Assembly: GCA_964384205.1 (NCBI GenBank)
Contig: CAYLKS010000002.1
Location: 1 to 64,000, forward strand
DNA from: CAYLKS01 sp964384205 [NCBI: uncultured bacterium]
GTDB taxonomy: Bacteria; JAGOEH01
Length of the DNA stretch: 64,000 bases
Direction of reading: 5' to 3'
In this document: in pieces, positions 23,560-33,553 of the stretch
Layout: the number at the start of each line of letters is the position of its first letter
Numbering within the stretch: position 1 is the stretch's first letter
Program-made: the position numbers and the translations under genes
The notes under the pieces: generated by a model
Databases searched by the model: none
What the model was told of the DNA's origin: nothing
What the model saw: the letters and a program-made list of their open reading frames with translations, nothing else

Positions 23560-25927
23560 TAAATGAACGTGGTAATAAATATTGAGGCAATAATACTATC
23601 TTTCCAGTAGGATCTGATATATATTGATAAAATTGAACGTTTAACCTATTAAACATATTTAAAACTTTAAAAGATAAAATAGCTTTCTTGTCTTTAAAAA
23701 TTTTAAATTCTTTAAAAATACTTATATCAAGTCTAAAATAAAAAGGATTATAATCATATAATCTTTTATTATCTATTAAAACTATAGACATACTATTTTT
23801 ATCATATTCTTTCTTTTTATAATAATTAACATAACCTGAACCAAAAACCAATTTTAAAGATGTTTTCCATGAAGGAAAACCTTTTAATTGATCCTGTGCA
23901 AAAAATGTAAAGGTATGCTTCTGCTCTGTAGGTCTTGGTAAATACCCCAAACCATCTCCTTTAATATCTTCTTTAGTATCAAGATAACTATATGTCAACC
24001 ACGAATACATACTGTGAGAAAGGTTCCCTCCCATAAAAAAATCAAAGCCATAAGCATACCCTTTTGCATCATTTTTACCACTATATATTATCTGCAAATC
24101 ATTAAATTGATAAGAAATTAAATCAACTAAATATTTATAGTAAAATTCTATTTTCAAAAGCCTATTTTTTTTATCAAAAAATTTAATGCCAGAAGTTATC
24201 TGTAATGATTTCTGGCTTTTTAATTTTTTCAATCTCTCAATGGAAAAATAACGTCCTGCCTCTCTAAAAAACGGAGGTTGTGCAAAATATCCCGCATTCA
24301 AATATATTAAACTATTTAAAAAACTATCAAAACTTATCTGAAATCGGGGTGACAAAAAAAATTCATTATTTATATCAGTATAAAATCCACGCAATCCCAA
24401 TATTATATTAAACTTATTGAATTTAGAATATTTACTAAAATAACCCGCTATTTTTTGAGAATTATAACTATCATTAAATTTTATTGCAAAATTATTATTT
24501 TTCACAATAGCATTAGAATCTATATTAAACTCATTTAAACTATCAGATATACTATATGCTGAATATTCTATTCCTGCTGAAAAACTCTTTTTTTTATTCA
24601 AATCAATAAGATATCGAAAAATCCCCAGATTAAACCTATCATAAATATTATGTATATTTTTACTCTGAGAAAAATCCAAAACATTACCGTTAATATCAAC
24701 AATAGACTCATGTTTTTCATTTTTATAGCCATTATCACTTTCATTAGTATAATCAATATTAGAAAAAAACATTTTCGTTACAATATCAGATGTTACATTT
24801 TCCTTTGAATTATAAAAATTGATTACCTGATGCAACTTAGTATTTTCATTAATATTAAAAACTAAATTAAAACCATTCAAAGCAAGATTAAATTTTGCTT
24901 TTTCTACTCCTTCAAAATCAAAAAATACATCAACAAAATTAAATAAAAAATTATCTTGAAAAGTAACCTTTTTACTCTCAGGAATCAAACTAAAAACCTG
25001 ATTTGAATATATTGACAATATATTTAAAAACCATTTTTCATTAATTCTATAATCTAAATTAATTTGAAAATCAAAATGTTCAGGAATATAAGTTCCCTTC
25101 AATTTATAAGAAGAAAACATATTTTTCAAATTAGAATATCTGATGCCAGACATAATATGAAACTTACCACTGGGCTGAAAATCAAATGTAAAGTTTTGTT
25201 CAATTAAACTCAAATGAAAATGACCGGCAAAAACCTCAGGACTGCTGTCTCGATAAAAAATATTTAAAACAGATGAAATCTTATCTCCGGAATTAACATT
25301 TGAAATATCTGTATCAAATGTAAAATTCTTAATCATATACGGATTAATCAATCCCTGATTTTCCTGAATAGATCTCCTTGTAATAATTGGTTGAAAAATC
25401 TCAAGTCTGTTAATATAAATACTATTTTCATTAAAATTACCACCATGAACATTATATCTATTAGAAAATTCATTATTTGAAATAACTCCAGGCAATGATT
25501 TTACAGAATAAAATATATTACTAAACATAGAAGGCATACGATTCTGGAGGTTCGCTCTAATATTATAAGTCAATGGTTGAGCAACATCATCATAATGCTC
25601 TTCTACCTCAACTGCTTCTAATTGAATAGATGCAAGCTCAAGATAAATTCTTATTGCTCGTCCTGATTTCAAAAACAATGTAGTATCTTTATACGATATA
25701 TGAGATATTGTTATCCCTACACTATCAATATTTTTAAGTTCAAAATAAAAATAGCCATTTCTATCAGATATAGCAGTAAACTTCTTATTATTTTGAAAAT
25801 AAAAAATATTGGCATTACTTATTGGTTCTCTTAATTGCTTATCAAAAATATATCCCTGAAAGATTTTTGCAGTTGAAATTGTATAAAAAAATAAAAAAAA
25901 TAAAACTTGCTTAAAAATATATCTCAT
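23534..25927 (-). CDS. TonB-dependent outer-membrane receptor with N-terminal CarboxypepD-regulatory-like domain
   Basis: The 797-residue protein has a signal peptide (about 1-19), a small beta-sandwich of the carboxypeptidase-regulatory type (about 22-98: GYIFDKQLREPISNANIF, then a DRNGYFYFEL strand), a plug domain (about 105-230: VKSLPGVISNNEFSNRYNVH) and a long barrel rich in alternating aromatic strands. It ends in Phe (FDISF), the usual outer-membrane insertion signal. This domain order is typical of SusC-like or metal/siderophore receptors in Bacteroidetes-type organisms. No SusD gene is adjacent and the ligand is unknown. The ATG lies six bases after the tRNA-Lys gene with no ribosome binding site, so its transcript must come from the tRNA promoter. 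Confidence 0.88.
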   Translation of the reverse strand: MRYIFKQVLFFLFFYTISTAKIFQGYIFDKQLREPISNANIFYFQNNKKFTAISDRNGYFYFELKNIDSVGITISHISYKDTTLFLKSGRAIRIYLELASIQLEAVEVEEHYDDVAQPLTYNIRANLQNRMPSMFSNIFYSVKSLPGVISNNEFSNRYNVHGGNFNENSIYINRLEIFQPIITRRSIQENQGLINPYMIKNFTFDTDISNVNSGDKISSVLNIFYRDSSPEVFAGHFHLSLIEQNFTFDFQPSGKFHIMSGIRYSNLKNMFSSYKLKGTYIPEHFDFQINLDYRINEKWFLNILSIYSNQVFSLIPESKKVTFQDNFLFNFVDVFFDFEGVEKAKFNLALNGFNLVFNINENTKLHQVINFYNSKENVTSDIVTKMFFSNIDYTNESDNGYKNEKHESIVDINGNVLDFSQSKNIHNIYDRFNLGIFRYLIDLNKKKSFSAGIEYSAYSISDSLNEFNIDSNAIVKNNNFAIKFNDSYNSQKIAGYFSKYSKFNKFNIILGLRGFYTDINNEFFLSPRFQISFDSFLNSLIYLNAGYFAQPPFFREAGRYFSIERLKKLKSQKSLQITSGIKFFDKKNRLLKIEFYYKYLVDLISYQFNDLQIIYSGKNDAKGYAYGFDFFMGGNLSHSMYSWLTYSYLDTKEDIKGDGLGYLPRPTEQKHTFTFFAQDQLKGFPSWKTSLKLVFGSGYVNYYKKKEYDKNSMSIVLIDNKRLYDYNPFYFRLDISIFKEFKIFKDKKAILSFKVLNMFNRLNVQFYQYISDPTGKIVLLPQYLLPRSFNISFDISF

Positions 25928-25933
25928 AAAAAT

Positions 25934-26006
25934 TGAGGGTAGCAGGAATCGAACCTGCGACCAACAGCTTAAAAGGCTGCTGCTCTACCGACTGAGCTAT
26001 ACCCCC
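25934..26006 (-). tRNA. tRNA-Lys (anticodon UUU)
   Basis: A 73-base cloverleaf on the - strand: acceptor GGGGGTA with TACCCTC (one G-U pair), D arm GCTC...GAGC, anticodon loop CTTTTAA giving UUU, T arm GCAGG-TTCGATT-CCTGC, discriminator A. CCA is not encoded. The receptor gene starts six bases after its 3' end. Confidence 0.96.
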
Positions 26007-26027
26007 ACACATCTTAAGTGTGGTGCT

Positions 26028-26056
26028 ATTATATACTATTTTCTCATAAAAGTCAA
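26028..26056 (-). promoter_or_regulatory. Sigma-70-type promoter for tRNA-Lys and the TonB-dependent receptor
   Basis: On the - strand: TTGACT (26056-26051), 17 bp, TATAAT (26033-26028). Start of transcription near 26021; the short leader contains a 6-bp inverted repeat (CCACAC...GTGTGG) just before the tRNA. Confidence 0.8.
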
Positions 26057-26124
26057 GCATTTTTCTTATTTTTTTATGAAAAATATTTATGAAAATATTA
26101 ATTGATATAAACCAATTTATTTTA

Positions 26125-27138
26125 TTATACTAAGTTAGTAATATAATTTGCAATATCGTCTATATCCAATTTTTTATAACATATCATATCATTACAAACA
26201 TATTGACATGGGCCACAGGTAATATCCTGTACCCTAAAAATTTTCAAATTCCTATTGTTAATATATTGAGGAGAAAAAACTTCAAAATTGCCAGGTCCCC
26301 ATAAAACAATTTTATTAATATCAAATATAGAAGCAAAATGCATAATCCCATTATCCACTGTTAACAAAAATCTTGCTCCTTCTAAAAAATAATATAATAA
26401 ATCAAAATCTGTTTCCCCTGATAAATTAATACAATCCCAACCTTTACAACATCTAATATATTCCTCATTTTTCTGAAAATCATTTCCAGTTCCAATAAAC
26501 AAAAATTGCAGATCTATCTTATTCCCAATTTTATTAACAAGAACCTTCCACATATCCAATGGGAAATTCCTCCCCGGACTATGGCCAATCAAAGATATAA
26601 TAGCATATTCTTTAATATTTTTTCTTTCCTTAAAAGTATAAAAATTTTGTTTTTTCTCTTTAACAGGATAAAAAACAAAATTTTTCACATAATCCTTAAT
26701 TCCTATTGCTTCCAAAAGTTTAAAATTTCTCAATGTATCATGAATTCTTTGATTGCCAATAAGATATTTATCAAACAAAAAATAAAATCTATCATAAGAT
26801 TCACCATAAAACCAAGCATTTTTAAAACCTATATAATATTTAGCACCTACAAAATAATATTTCAAAGCTGCTCCACATTCTTGAGAAGAAACAAAAACAT
26901 ATTCATATTTATTTTTTCTCAATTTTAAAATAAGCTTAAGTTTATCAACAAAATTATTATTTTCAATAAAAACAATATCTACATAAGGGTAATGTTCCCA
27001 AAATTCCCTGCTTTGCTTAAAATAAGTAACCAAATCAATTTTATAATCAGGAAATTTTCTATGAAAACTCTCAACTATAGGTGAAAACAAAACACTATCT
27101 CCTAATTTTAAACTTCTTATAAACAAAGCTTTTTTCAT
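26125..27138 (-). CDS. Glycosyltransferase family 9 (heptosyltransferase-like)
   Basis: This 337-residue protein is of the GT9/WaaF family, which adds ADP-heptose to the LPS inner core. It opens with KKALFIRSLKLGDSVLFSPIVESF, the family's N-terminal pattern, and has the donor-site blocks NLSGETDFDLLYYFLEGARFLLTVDNGIMHFA (about 240-272) and VLWGPGNFEVFSP. Four Cys near the C-terminus (CGPCQYVCNDMICY) match a feature of some GT9 proteins. I use ATG 27138; a TTG five codons upstream overlaps the preceding stop. It ends a unit that begins with hldE, which makes the heptose precursor, supporting an LPS role. Confidence 0.88.
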   Translation of the reverse strand: MKKALFIRSLKLGDSVLFSPIVESFHRKFPDYKIDLVTYFKQSREFWEHYPYVDIVFIENNNFVDKLKLILKLRKNKYEYVFVSSQECGAALKYYFVGAKYYIGFKNAWFYGESYDRFYFLFDKYLIGNQRIHDTLRNFKLLEAIGIKDYVKNFVFYPVKEKKQNFYTFKERKNIKEYAIISLIGHSPGRNFPLDMWKVLVNKIGNKIDLQFLFIGTGNDFQKNEEYIRCCKGWDCINLSGETDFDLLYYFLEGARFLLTVDNGIMHFASIFDINKIVLWGPGNFEVFSPQYINNRNLKIFRVQDITCGPCQYVCNDMICYKKLDIDDIANYITNLV

Positions 27139-27149
27139 ATTAATTTTTA

Positions 27150-28226
27150 TCAAACATCCTTTTTTATAACCATTTTATAAAAATCAACATACTTGCAACT
27201 TACAGACTCTATAGAAAAATACCTTTTCAGAAAATTATAATATTTAATTTTATACGATTTGCCTGCAAATAACTTTTGCAATGCCTGAAAAATCATTTTT
27301 TCATTATCTTCTACATAATAATAAAATGACGAAATCCTTTTAAGCCATCGAGGGGTATAACTGCCTATTTCTGCTAAATAAGGTTTATTATATTCTAAAG
27401 CAGACATCAAAACAGAACTTCTTGGAGTAATTCCATTCTTATAACACAAAATCATAAACTGAGCATTTTCAATAAGGTATTTTATTCTACTATCATCCAA
27501 GCCTTTGAAAAATATAATCTTATTTTTTATGCCTTCTTTCTCAACTAAATCTTTAATCTTAATCTCAATATCAGAATGAATATCTCCATATGCCACAATC
27601 AGATAATAATCTCTTGATTTAAACTTTGAAAAAACTTTTATAATAGGATATAAATTTTTTAATTGATGAATATTCCCCATATACAAACCATATTTTTCAG
27701 GCAATGAAAAATTATCTATTCCTTTTATTTTTACAGATTGAAAAGCATCAAAAAGCGGAATTATCCGTGTAAATTTCTTCTTTACTTTTGATAATTTTAA
27801 ATCTTTTCTATTAGTAAATATAAAAGCATCATTCATAAATTTAACAATTTCTAAAATTATAAAAAATTTTCTCAATTTTAATGCAAAATAAGGTTCAATT
27901 TCATGAATCGTTACTATTAGTTTAACTCTCGGCAAAAATAATTTAATACAAAAAAGAGAAAAAAGAAAAAGCAAATTAGAATACAATTTCTCTGGAAACT
28001 GAGTTTGAACAACTTCTATTTTTTCTTTTAACACAATATAAATCAAATAAAAAGGATTAAAAAATCTTCTAAAAAAATATGTTTTATTTTCACTACGAAG
28101 TGAACCTTCAGGAACAAATAAAATTATATTTAATTGATTTGCTAAATTATTTGTCAACCTATTTACATAATTACCTATACCACATAACTTTGGAGGATAT
28201 ACAGAAGAAATCCAAAGGACATTCAT
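27150..28226 (-). CDS. Glycosyltransferase family 4-like protein
   Basis: The 358-residue protein has the GT-B layout: N-terminal MNVLWISSVYPPKLCGIGNYVNRL with the glycine-rich acceptor loop, and a C-terminal domain with GLYMGNIHQLKNLYPII and FFKGLDDSRIKYLIENAQFMI. The donor-binding E-x7-E region is weak: PRSSVLMSALEYNKPYLA keeps only the second Glu, so this is a divergent member. It begins within the TAATG at the end of the RNase G gene and is followed closely by the GT9 gene. Probably it acts in LPS core or surface glycan assembly on the cytoplasmic side of the membrane. Confidence 0.82.
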   Translation of the reverse strand: MNVLWISSVYPPKLCGIGNYVNRLTNNLANQLNIILFVPEGSLRSENKTYFFRRFFNPFYLIYIVLKEKIEVVQTQFPEKLYSNLLFLFSLFCIKLFLPRVKLIVTIHEIEPYFALKLRKFFIILEIVKFMNDAFIFTNRKDLKLSKVKKKFTRIIPLFDAFQSVKIKGIDNFSLPEKYGLYMGNIHQLKNLYPIIKVFSKFKSRDYYLIVAYGDIHSDIEIKIKDLVEKEGIKNKIIFFKGLDDSRIKYLIENAQFMILCYKNGITPRSSVLMSALEYNKPYLAEIGSYTPRWLKRISSFYYYVEDNEKMIFQALQKLFAGKSYKIKYYNFLKRYFSIESVSCKYVDFYKMVIKKDV

Positions 28227-29785
28227 TAAAATTCGTTAGTTATATCTTTTTTATCTTTATATGATAAAACCCTAAAACCATTAATTTCAAGACTATTATC
28301 TATTTCCAAATCTACTTTAAATTTCAACTGTTTTTCAAGATCAACAAATCTTGACAAATCTTCTTCAATAATAAAATCATATACTACTTTATTAAGTTTT
28401 AAAATAAACCTTTTTTCTCCCAATTCTTTTTCTATCCATTTTTTAGCCTTTAAAAACCAATGTTCAATCTTAGAAACAGTGGTTAAAGGACTATCTATCC
28501 TTCCTAATCCATTGCAAATCGGACAAACAATACTAGTTGATTGCAAAATACTCTGACCAAACCTCTGTCTTGTTAATTCAACCAAACCAAAATCACTAAA
28601 TCCTCTTATAAAATATTTTGCTTTATCTCTTCTCATATATTTTTTTAATTCGTTAATAACTTCATTTTCATCTTCTTCATATTCCATATCAATAAAATCT
28701 ATAACAATTATACCTCCAAGATCACGCAACCTTATTTGCCTTGCAATTTCCCGAGCAGCAGCTAAATTCACTTCTTTAATAAAATTTCTTGATTCCTTTT
28801 TCCTAACAAATTTAGCAGAATTAACATCTATTGATACCAAAGCTTCTGTCTGTTCTATCACAATAGATGCTCTATTTTTAAGATTTACTACTCTATTGAA
28901 AATTTTAGAAATCTCTTCTTCAATATGATAATTTTCAAATATAGGTCTATCATCTCTATAATAAAACACCCGATCTTTAAGATCAGACTTTAAATCATCA
29001 AGATATTTAATAATTTCTTTATATGCTTCTTTATTATCTACAACAACAGAATCAATAGTAGGTGCAAATAAATCTCTAATAACACTGGAAAGCAAATTCA
29101 TTTCTTTATAAAGAAGTCTCGGCCCAGAATACTTTTTAAAATCTCTTAATATTTTATTCTTTATCTTTAAAAGATTTTTCGCATCATTAATTAAATATTC
29201 ATCTCTTTTGCCTTCACTTACTGTTCTTACTATAAAACCCACTCCATCTTTAACATACGGTTCTACAATAGATTTTAACCTTTTTCTCTCTTCTCTATCA
29301 GTAATTTTTTTTGATACTGCAACTTTAGAATATTCCTGAGTTGCTGACTGATTAAGTAAAAGAACAAGAAACCTACCAGGGATATTTATATTTGTAGAAA
29401 TACGAGGACCTTTTTTATTAATTGGCTCTTTAATTACCTGTACTAATATTTCATCGCCTTCTTTAATTAATGTATTAATATCAGGCGTCTTCCTTTTTTT
29501 AAAATACTTACTTATATTATCAGTAGGTTCTTCTACTTCAAAATTACCTAAAGGATTTAAACCTTCCATATCTGAAATATGTAAAAAAGCATTCTTTTCA
29601 ATACCTATATCAACAAAAGCAGATTGGAGACCTGGAATGATTTTTTTTATAATTCCTTTATAAATATTACCATAAATTCTTTTATCAAAAGGTCGTTGAA
29701 CAAAAAATTCAACTAATTCATCATCCTCTAAAAGAGCAACTCTTGTTTCATGATTTGTAATATTAATAAGAATTTGAGATCTCAT
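28226..29785 (-). CDS. rng: Ribonuclease G/E family endoribonuclease
   Basis: The 519-residue protein is an RNase G-type enzyme that makes endonucleolytic cuts in rRNA precursors and mRNA. It has an S1 domain (about 36-125, interrupted by a charged insert), the RNase H-like and DNase I-like subdomains, and both metal-binding Asp: D320 in ALVSIDVNS and D363 in VIDFIDME. The Zn-link CPICNGLG is at 421-428. The length is close to RNase G (about 490) and there is no long RNase E scaffold tail. It overlaps the radical SAM gene by four bases (ATGA), a pairing seen often in bacteria. Confidence 0.95.
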   Translation of the reverse strand: MRSQILINITNHETRVALLEDDELVEFFVQRPFDKRIYGNIYKGIIKKIIPGLQSAFVDIGIEKNAFLHISDMEGLNPLGNFEVEEPTDNISKYFKKRKTPDINTLIKEGDEILVQVIKEPINKKGPRISTNINIPGRFLVLLLNQSATQEYSKVAVSKKITDREERKRLKSIVEPYVKDGVGFIVRTVSEGKRDEYLINDAKNLLKIKNKILRDFKKYSGPRLLYKEMNLLSSVIRDLFAPTIDSVVVDNKEAYKEIIKYLDDLKSDLKDRVFYYRDDRPIFENYHIEEEISKIFNRVVNLKNRASIVIEQTEALVSIDVNSAKFVRKKESRNFIKEVNLAAAREIARQIRLRDLGGIIVIDFIDMEYEEDENEVINELKKYMRRDKAKYFIRGFSDFGLVELTRQRFGQSILQSTSIVCPICNGLGRIDSPLTTVSKIEHWFLKAKKWIEKELGEKRFILKLNKVVYDFIIEEDLSRFVDLEKQLKFKVDLEIDNSLEINGFRVLSYKDKKDITNEF

Positions 29786-32451
29786 AATACTTCTAATGGT
29801 GTTTTTAATATTCCATCTTTTTCTATATAAAGTCCGACTCTTTCAATATAAAACTGGGATAATACATAATCTGGCAAATCAAGTAAGGTACTTAATACTT
29901 CTTCCATTTTAGCATTTCCTGTCTGACTCATAATCAATCTTATCTTCAAATAAGGCAAAGGATCACTATTTACAACTTCTATAGATTCTACCATAGAATT
30001 TAAGTTCAACTTCTTTAAAGTTCCATCTTTTCTTTCCCGCTCTATAATATTTTCGCGGCTGTTCCATTCATTAATTAAATTCACAATATAATGATATAAC
30101 CTTTCTTTACTATTCAATAAAAAATTATAATATTCGATTTTACTTTTATACTTTTCCTCAAAAAAAGACAAAAATGTAAGATTATTAAAAAATACAACAT
30201 AATCTGAAAGATTGATGCTTGCAGATAAAGAAGGAGTTTTATTATAAATAATTTTACTTTTGATAATCTTGAACCCCTCAGGGAAATATACATTAAGTTT
30301 ATTTATATCATAAGAAGTTATAGGATAATCTACCTGAATATCCATATATTCAGCTTTACTGGAAATTCCAACTCCCAAAGGTGGTCCTAAAGCTATTTTG
30401 GGATGAGGATTATATCCCTGCGAATAAGATACCGGAAAATTCACTTTTCTAAAAATTCTATCAAGTAATCTAAATACATCAAGATGCCCAATAAATCTAC
30501 TATCTCCATATTTTGTAAACTGCATCCTGTATTTCTGTTTTGACATATTTCCTGATTTTTTATTTATAACTTTCTTTCTACCATATTTTATTGGCTTATA
30601 TTCAACCTTCTTTTTCTTACTAAATACAACATTTCCCAACTTATTATTACAAACTCCACAACCAGAGCAATTATATCTACAATCCGGCGTAACTATACCT
30701 TTTTCTGCTTTTTTATATTCTTCCACAAGAAAACTTTTACTTACCAATGTATCAATATGTTCCCACGGAAGAACTGAATCTATATTAATTTCATTCAAAT
30801 AATCTCTATAATCTATATCAAATTTATCAAATAATTCCATCCATTTATCAAAATTGAAAAAATCTGTCCAACCATCAAAAAATATGCGTTTATCAATAAC
30901 TTCAGCCAATACTTTTGATAATTTTCTATCCCCTCTGGCAAAAATACCTTCAATAATCGTAACATCAGAATCTCTATAGCTTAATTTCAAATTTTTAGAA
31001 AAATTGATATGAGATTTTAATAATTGGATCTTTTGATTTATTTCTTCAATATCAGATTGTTTAGCCCACTGAAATGGAGTATGTGGTTTAGGAATAAAAG
31101 GAGAAATAGTAACATTCAATTTTTTATTTTTTCCATAAAATCTTGCAATATTTAAAATCTTATTTATCATTTCAGCAATTCCAATAATATCGTCATCTTC
31201 TTCAAAAGGCAAACCTATCATAAAATAAAGCTTTACAATATTCCACCCTGCTTTATACACTTTATCTACAATTTTATAAATCTGTTCATCTTTTATATCT
31301 TTATTAATTATATTTCTTAATCGTTGAGTTCCTGCCTCAGGGGCAAAAGTAAGGCCGGTCTTTCTTTCACCTTGTAGCCTAAATAACAATTGATCATCAA
31401 TTACATCTATCCTTGAAGAAGGAATAGAAAAGCTTATATGTTTTTTTAATGAATATTTTGAAAGAGAATCTAAAATGCCCTCCAGCATTGTATAATCTGA
31501 TGAGGCCAGACTCAATAATCCAAGCTCATTCCAACCAGTACGCTCTAATTTATTAATTGCTTCCTGATAGACTAAAGAAGGATCTTTTTCTCTAATTGGT
31601 CTATATAAAAAACCAGCATTACAAAATCTACAACCATGAGAACAACCTCGCATAATTTCAACAGCAACTCTATTATGAGTAATATCAATTAAGGGCAAAA
31701 TCTCACTATTGTTTATATGCTCTTTTTCGAAATTCACTAATGCAGCTTTTTTTATGGGTTCAGGAGGTTCTCCAGTTTTTTTATCTATCAATGAAACAAA
31801 AGTATTTCCATCATATTTAGCCTCATAAAATGAAGGAATATACACTCCATCATAATTTTTAATGCTTTCGAAAAATTCTTCTTTTGAAATATTTTGAGTT
31901 TTATATTCAACAATTTTATCTAATAATTCCGGGAATAAATATTCGGCATCTCCAATCCAAAATATATCAAAAAAATCCGCTACTGGTTCGGGATTGAATG
32001 CTCCTATCCCCCCACCAATAACAAGAGGAAAACTTTTATCTCTATCTTTAGAATATAATGGCAAACCTGCAAGATGAAGCATCCATACAATATTTGAATA
32101 ATTTAATTCATATTGTAAAGTAAAACCCAGGACATCAAAATTTCTTATTGGAGTTTTTGTTTCTAAAGAAAATAATGGAAAATTAATATTTTCCAAAACA
32201 CTTACCATATCAGGCCATGGCATAAAAACACGTTCAGCAAAAAAATTCATATTATTATTGATCAAATTATATAAAATCTTAAATCCTGTATAAGACATCC
32301 CTATCTCATATACATCAGGGAAAGCCAGAGCGACATGTAATTTTATCCTCGAAATATCTTTATTAACTATATTAAGCTCATTACCAAGGTATCTTGCAGG
32401 TTTCTGAACAATAGGAAGATACTTTTCTAAATCAGAAAAATTAAAATTCAT
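29782..32451 (-). CDS. B12-type radical SAM protein fused to a DUF2344 domain (TIGR03960/TIGR03936)
   Basis: This 889-residue protein joins two units often encoded next to rng. The N-terminal two thirds are a radical SAM protein with a B12-binding-like start (about 1-180) and the [4Fe-4S] motif C-SHG-C-RF-C (C270, C274, C277). The C-terminal third (about 645-889) is the DUF2344 domain, starting KYRMQFTKYGDSRFIGHLD and containing YSQGYNPHPKIALGPPL. Between them a second Cys group, C-RYN-C-SG-C-GV-C (about 613-624), may hold another cluster. The chemistry is unknown; genome context in many bacteria points to RNA processing or modification. It overlaps hldE by 11 bases. Confidence 0.92.
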   Translation of the reverse strand: MNFNFSDLEKYLPIVQKPARYLGNELNIVNKDISRIKLHVALAFPDVYEIGMSYTGFKILYNLINNNMNFFAERVFMPWPDMVSVLENINFPLFSLETKTPIRNFDVLGFTLQYELNYSNIVWMLHLAGLPLYSKDRDKSFPLVIGGGIGAFNPEPVADFFDIFWIGDAEYLFPELLDKIVEYKTQNISKEEFFESIKNYDGVYIPSFYEAKYDGNTFVSLIDKKTGEPPEPIKKAALVNFEKEHINNSEILPLIDITHNRVAVEIMRGCSHGCRFCNAGFLYRPIREKDPSLVYQEAINKLERTGWNELGLLSLASSDYTMLEGILDSLSKYSLKKHISFSIPSSRIDVIDDQLLFRLQGERKTGLTFAPEAGTQRLRNIINKDIKDEQIYKIVDKVYKAGWNIVKLYFMIGLPFEEDDDIIGIAEMINKILNIARFYGKNKKLNVTISPFIPKPHTPFQWAKQSDIEEINQKIQLLKSHINFSKNLKLSYRDSDVTIIEGIFARGDRKLSKVLAEVIDKRIFFDGWTDFFNFDKWMELFDKFDIDYRDYLNEINIDSVLPWEHIDTLVSKSFLVEEYKKAEKGIVTPDCRYNCSGCGVCNNKLGNVVFSKKKKVEYKPIKYGRKKVINKKSGNMSKQKYRMQFTKYGDSRFIGHLDVFRLLDRIFRKVNFPVSYSQGYNPHPKIALGPPLGVGISSKAEYMDIQVDYPITSYDINKLNVYFPEGFKIIKSKIIYNKTPSLSASINLSDYVVFFNNLTFLSFFEEKYKSKIEYYNFLLNSKERLYHYIVNLINEWNSRENIIERERKDGTLKKLNLNSMVESIEVVNSDPLPYLKIRLIMSQTGNAKMEEVLSTLLDLPDYVLSQFYIERVGLYIEKDGILKTPLEVL

Positions 32452-33439
32452 TAAAATCGCCTATTCTTTCTAAACTTTCAAGAAGTTCAAAAGGAGTAAT
32501 AGTAGCTGTACCGCTTTTACCAACAACAATACCTGCTGCTAAGTTTGCCAAAATAGCAGCCTCATAAAAAGAACATGATGATGCCATCCCAAGAACAAAA
32601 GTGCTAATTACAGTATCTCCTGCTCCAGAAACATCATAAACTTCCCTTGCCACAGAAGGAATTTCATATAATTCATTTTTATCATCATATAACATCATTC
32701 CATGCTCGCCTCTGGTTATCAATACAGCATCAAATTTATATCTATTTTTTATCTCTTTAATTACAAACACCAAATCATCCCAATATAATAAATTCTTTCC
32801 AAAAGGCAATCCAGCCTCTTTTTGATTGGGAGTTATAACATTGGCACCACTATAAACTCCCATATTATTTTGTTTAGGATCAACTGCAATAAAAATTCCA
32901 TTATCACGACAAAGTTTTATAATATTACTCAACAAATACGGAGTAATAACTCCTTTATTATAGTCTGAAATTATAACAGCATCAAATTTATCGATATTGT
33001 CTTTAAAATTATTTATCAATTCATCTGCGATTTTATTGGATATAGGTTCTGCAATTTCATAATCCACTCTTACAATCTGATGATTCCCAGAAACAATTCT
33101 TATCTTACACGTTGTTTTTCTCAATGTATCAGTTATTAAAAAATTAGATTTTACATTTATTTCCTTTAAAAGTTCTTTAATCCTTTTTCCAGAATTATCT
33201 TTACCAATTACTGAAAACAATAAAGCATTTGCTCCTAATGCTCGTAAGTTATTAACAACATTTGCTGCACCACCTAAAGTAACATATTCATTACTAACTT
33301 CTACAACAGGAACTGGTGCTTCTGGAGAAATTCTATTAACATTACCACTAATATATTTATCCAGCATTATATCGCCAATCACACATATATTACGATTTTT
33401 AAAATCATCAATCACCTTGTAAAAAAATTCTTTTTCCAT
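32441..33439 (-). CDS. rfaE1: D-glycero-beta-D-manno-heptose-7-phosphate kinase (HldE/RfaE domain I)
   Basis: The 332-residue protein is a PfkB-type sugar kinase corresponding to the first domain of HldE only; the nucleotidyltransferase domain is absent. It phosphorylates heptose-7-phosphate on the way to ADP-heptose for LPS. Signs are GDIMLDKYISGNVNRISPEAP near the start, LGGAANVVNN, DPKQ (about 193), NQKEAG and the anion-hole motif VSGAGDTVISTF with catalytic Asp (about 280). A consensus promoter lies at 33464-33492. As first gene of a unit ending in GT9, it shows that this organism makes a heptose-containing LPS or related glycan. Confidence 0.92.
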   Translation of the reverse strand: MEKEFFYKVIDDFKNRNICVIGDIMLDKYISGNVNRISPEAPVPVVEVSNEYVTLGGAANVVNNLRALGANALLFSVIGKDNSGKRIKELLKEINVKSNFLITDTLRKTTCKIRIVSGNHQIVRVDYEIAEPISNKIADELINNFKDNIDKFDAVIISDYNKGVITPYLLSNIIKLCRDNGIFIAVDPKQNNMGVYSGANVITPNQKEAGLPFGKNLLYWDDLVFVIKEIKNRYKFDAVLITRGEHGMMLYDDKNELYEIPSVAREVYDVSGAGDTVISTFVLGMASSCSFYEAAILANLAAGIVVGKSGTATITPFELLESLERIGDFNEF

Positions 33440-33463
33440 ATTCTTTAAAAAATAAACCGTTTT

Positions 33464-33492
33464 ATATTACTGCATCTTGGATAAAAAGTCAA
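33464..33492 (-). promoter_or_regulatory. Sigma-70-type promoter for the rfaE1 unit
   Basis: On the - strand: TTGACT (33492-33487), 17 bp, TAATAT (33469-33464). Start near 33457; leader about 18 bases. Confidence 0.7.
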
Positions 33493-33523
33493 TAAAAAAA
33501 GTCTTTATAAACGGCATACCAAC

Positions 33524-33546
33524 TTATCAAAATACATTTTTGATAA
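33524..33546 (-). terminator. Hairpin after nadK, possible terminator
   Basis: Arms 33546-33538 and 33532-33524 form a perfect 9-bp stem (TTATCAAAA type) with a 5-base loop, eight bases after the nadK stop. No T run follows immediately, but a run of seven T lies about 20 bases on, so efficiency is doubtful. Confidence 0.4.
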
Positions 33547-33553
33547 ATATTAA

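Noticed and set aside
26060-26124. Direct repeat of an ATGAAAA-type element upstream of tRNA-Lys
   Set aside because: Two short AT-rich copies only; expected by chance in such AT-rich sequence.
26506-26928. 140-codon + strand frame inside the GT9 gene
   Set aside because: Low-complexity Phe/Ile/Lys product antisense to an identified gene.
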